Shown here in pieces: positions 5,869 through 6,608 of a stretch of 6,608 bases of DNA (position 1 is the first letter of the stretch; every line of letters starts with the position of its first letter). Made by a program: the position numbers and the translations under genes. This DNA comes from Syntrophomonadaceae bacterium (lineage in GTDB: Bacteria > Bacillota > Ch66 > Ch109). The notes beneath the pieces were generated by a model. The model made no database searches. It was not told the DNA's origin and was given only the letters and a program-made list of their open reading frames with translations. The stretch is taken from assembly GCA_012512295.1 (NCBI GenBank), contig JAAZDI010000357.1, positions 1-6,608 of the forward strand. The letters run 5' to 3'.

Positions 5869-6477
5869 ATGCAGGCAATGGAACAGCCTCGAGTAGAAAA
5901 GGATAAACGTATTCTGATTTTTGAGGCCGCGGTAGCGGTGTTTTCGCAGCGAGGTTTTCATGAAGCGAAAATGGAGGAAATTGCTGCTCGGGCAGGCGTG
6001 GGTAAAGGAACCGTGTACGAGTATTTTTCCAGTAAATTAGAACTATTTCAGGAGATGATTAAAGCCGGGTTAACTCTCTACTCGGAGAGTCTTTTCTCTA
6101 AATTGGAAGAAGTAAGCAATTTGCGAGAACGGCTCAAATGGATGTTTATGCTGCACCTCCAGTTCACGGCCCAATACCGTGATCTGGCTAAGATTATTTT
6201 TGGCGATCATACTTCAATTAACGATGAAATGCGCCAGTGGCTGATGTCCCAACGGGAGGAAAAGGTCGCAAAACTGGCCAGTTTGATAGCTGAACAAAAA
6301 CATGAGGGGCAAATTCGGAATATTGATCCTCGGTTCATGGCGCACATTATCGCTGGAATTATCGGTGCTCTCTGTTACCCAATTATTTTTGAGAATCAAC
6401 AAGTGGATGTCAAAAACTTGGCGGAGCAAGCAGTAGATATTATCTTTTATGGAATTGCCGCCCGATCGGGGACTTGA
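5869..6477 (+). CDS. TetR/AcrR-family transcriptional regulator
   Basis: This is a 202-residue protein of normal TetR length. The N-terminal DNA-binding domain (about 12-60) reads ILIFEAAVAVFSQRGF, then MEEIAARAGVGKGTVYEYFSSKLELF, with the helix-turn-helix at about 36-55 and the signature GKGTVYEYF. The helical C-terminal part (about 65-198) is the variable ligand-binding and dimerisation domain and gives no ligand clue. Such proteins usually repress a neighbouring transporter until a small molecule binds, so the efflux operon immediately upstream is the likely target. That is inference from position. The ATG at 5869 is preceded by GGCGGG at 5851-5856 (a slightly long 12-nt spacing). A second ATG at 5878 would shorten the protein by three residues. 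No in-frame start lies in the codons just upstream. A weak promoter-like GATAAT lies at 5833-5838 with a poor -35. Confidence 0.93.
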   Translation: MQAMEQPRVEKDKRILIFEAAVAVFSQRGFHEAKMEEIAARAGVGKGTVYEYFSSKLELFQEMIKAGLTLYSESLFSKLEEVSNLRERLKWMFMLHLQFTAQYRDLAKIIFGDHTSINDEMRQWLMSQREEKVAKLASLIAEQKHEGQIRNIDPRFMAHIIAGIIGALCYPIIFENQQVDVKNLAEQAVDIIFYGIAARSGT

Positions 6478-6608
6478 CACTTCCTCGCGCCTTAAACCCG
6501 GGGTGTTCCAGTTGTTTTTGCTAAAATTTTTCTTAGTTTTCCGGGCAGCCGGCAGGAAAAGGTACTACTGGTGGGGAATAGGTATAGGGAATGCGTTTGA
6601 TGCTATCA
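6478..6608. other. Non-coding tail after the regulator
   Basis: No gene is visible here. TTTTCC (6537-6542) and GGAAAA (6555-6560) form a 6-bp inverted repeat around a G-C-rich loop, without a following T-run, so it is not a standard terminator. The window ends in the dyad TGAT-GCT-ATCA (6598-6608), which may continue beyond the edge. A TTGACA at 6474-6479 overlaps the TetR stop but has no -10 partner at the right distance. Confidence 0.4.

Overview
The window reads as part of a low-to-mid GC Gram-positive genome, most likely Bacillota of the Clostridia/Peptococcaceae kind. That is an inference from the short TalC-type transaldolase, purine-rich Shine-Dalgarno sites, TTG start use and a SwrC/YerP-like RND pump with no outer-membrane channel gene nearby. 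The species cannot be named from the sequence.

Layout: (1) 1-346 is the 3' end of a fructose-6-phosphate aldolase/transaldolase-like gene. (2) 347-1041 is a long non-coding stretch. It holds a degenerate 14-nt tandem repeat, a rho-independent terminator, several decayed copies of a structured repeat and a REP-like inverted repeat. (3) 1042-5466 is an efflux operon: a sigma-A-type promoter, a membrane-fusion lipoprotein gene, then an RND transporter gene whose TTG start overlaps the preceding stop. (4) 5467-5868 is a second non-coding stretch, filled by two nearly identical 159-nt copies of the structured repeat at a 165-nt period. (5) 5869-6477 is a TetR-family regulator on the same strand. 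(6) 6478-6608 is an unassigned tail.

The adaptor and the RND pump should form a proton-driven export machine in the cytoplasmic membrane. The TetR protein is the obvious candidate for its ligand-responsive repressor, although it lies downstream and is separated by the repeats.

The most unusual content is the repeat family that brackets the efflux operon, with all copies in the same orientation. Two of the four differences between the tandem copies are a compensatory T-A to C-G swap in a hairpin stem. A divergent upstream copy keeps the same hairpin plus a second one. This points to a mobile or multicopy element maintained as a folded RNA (or folded DNA), not as a protein. I could not match it to a named family.
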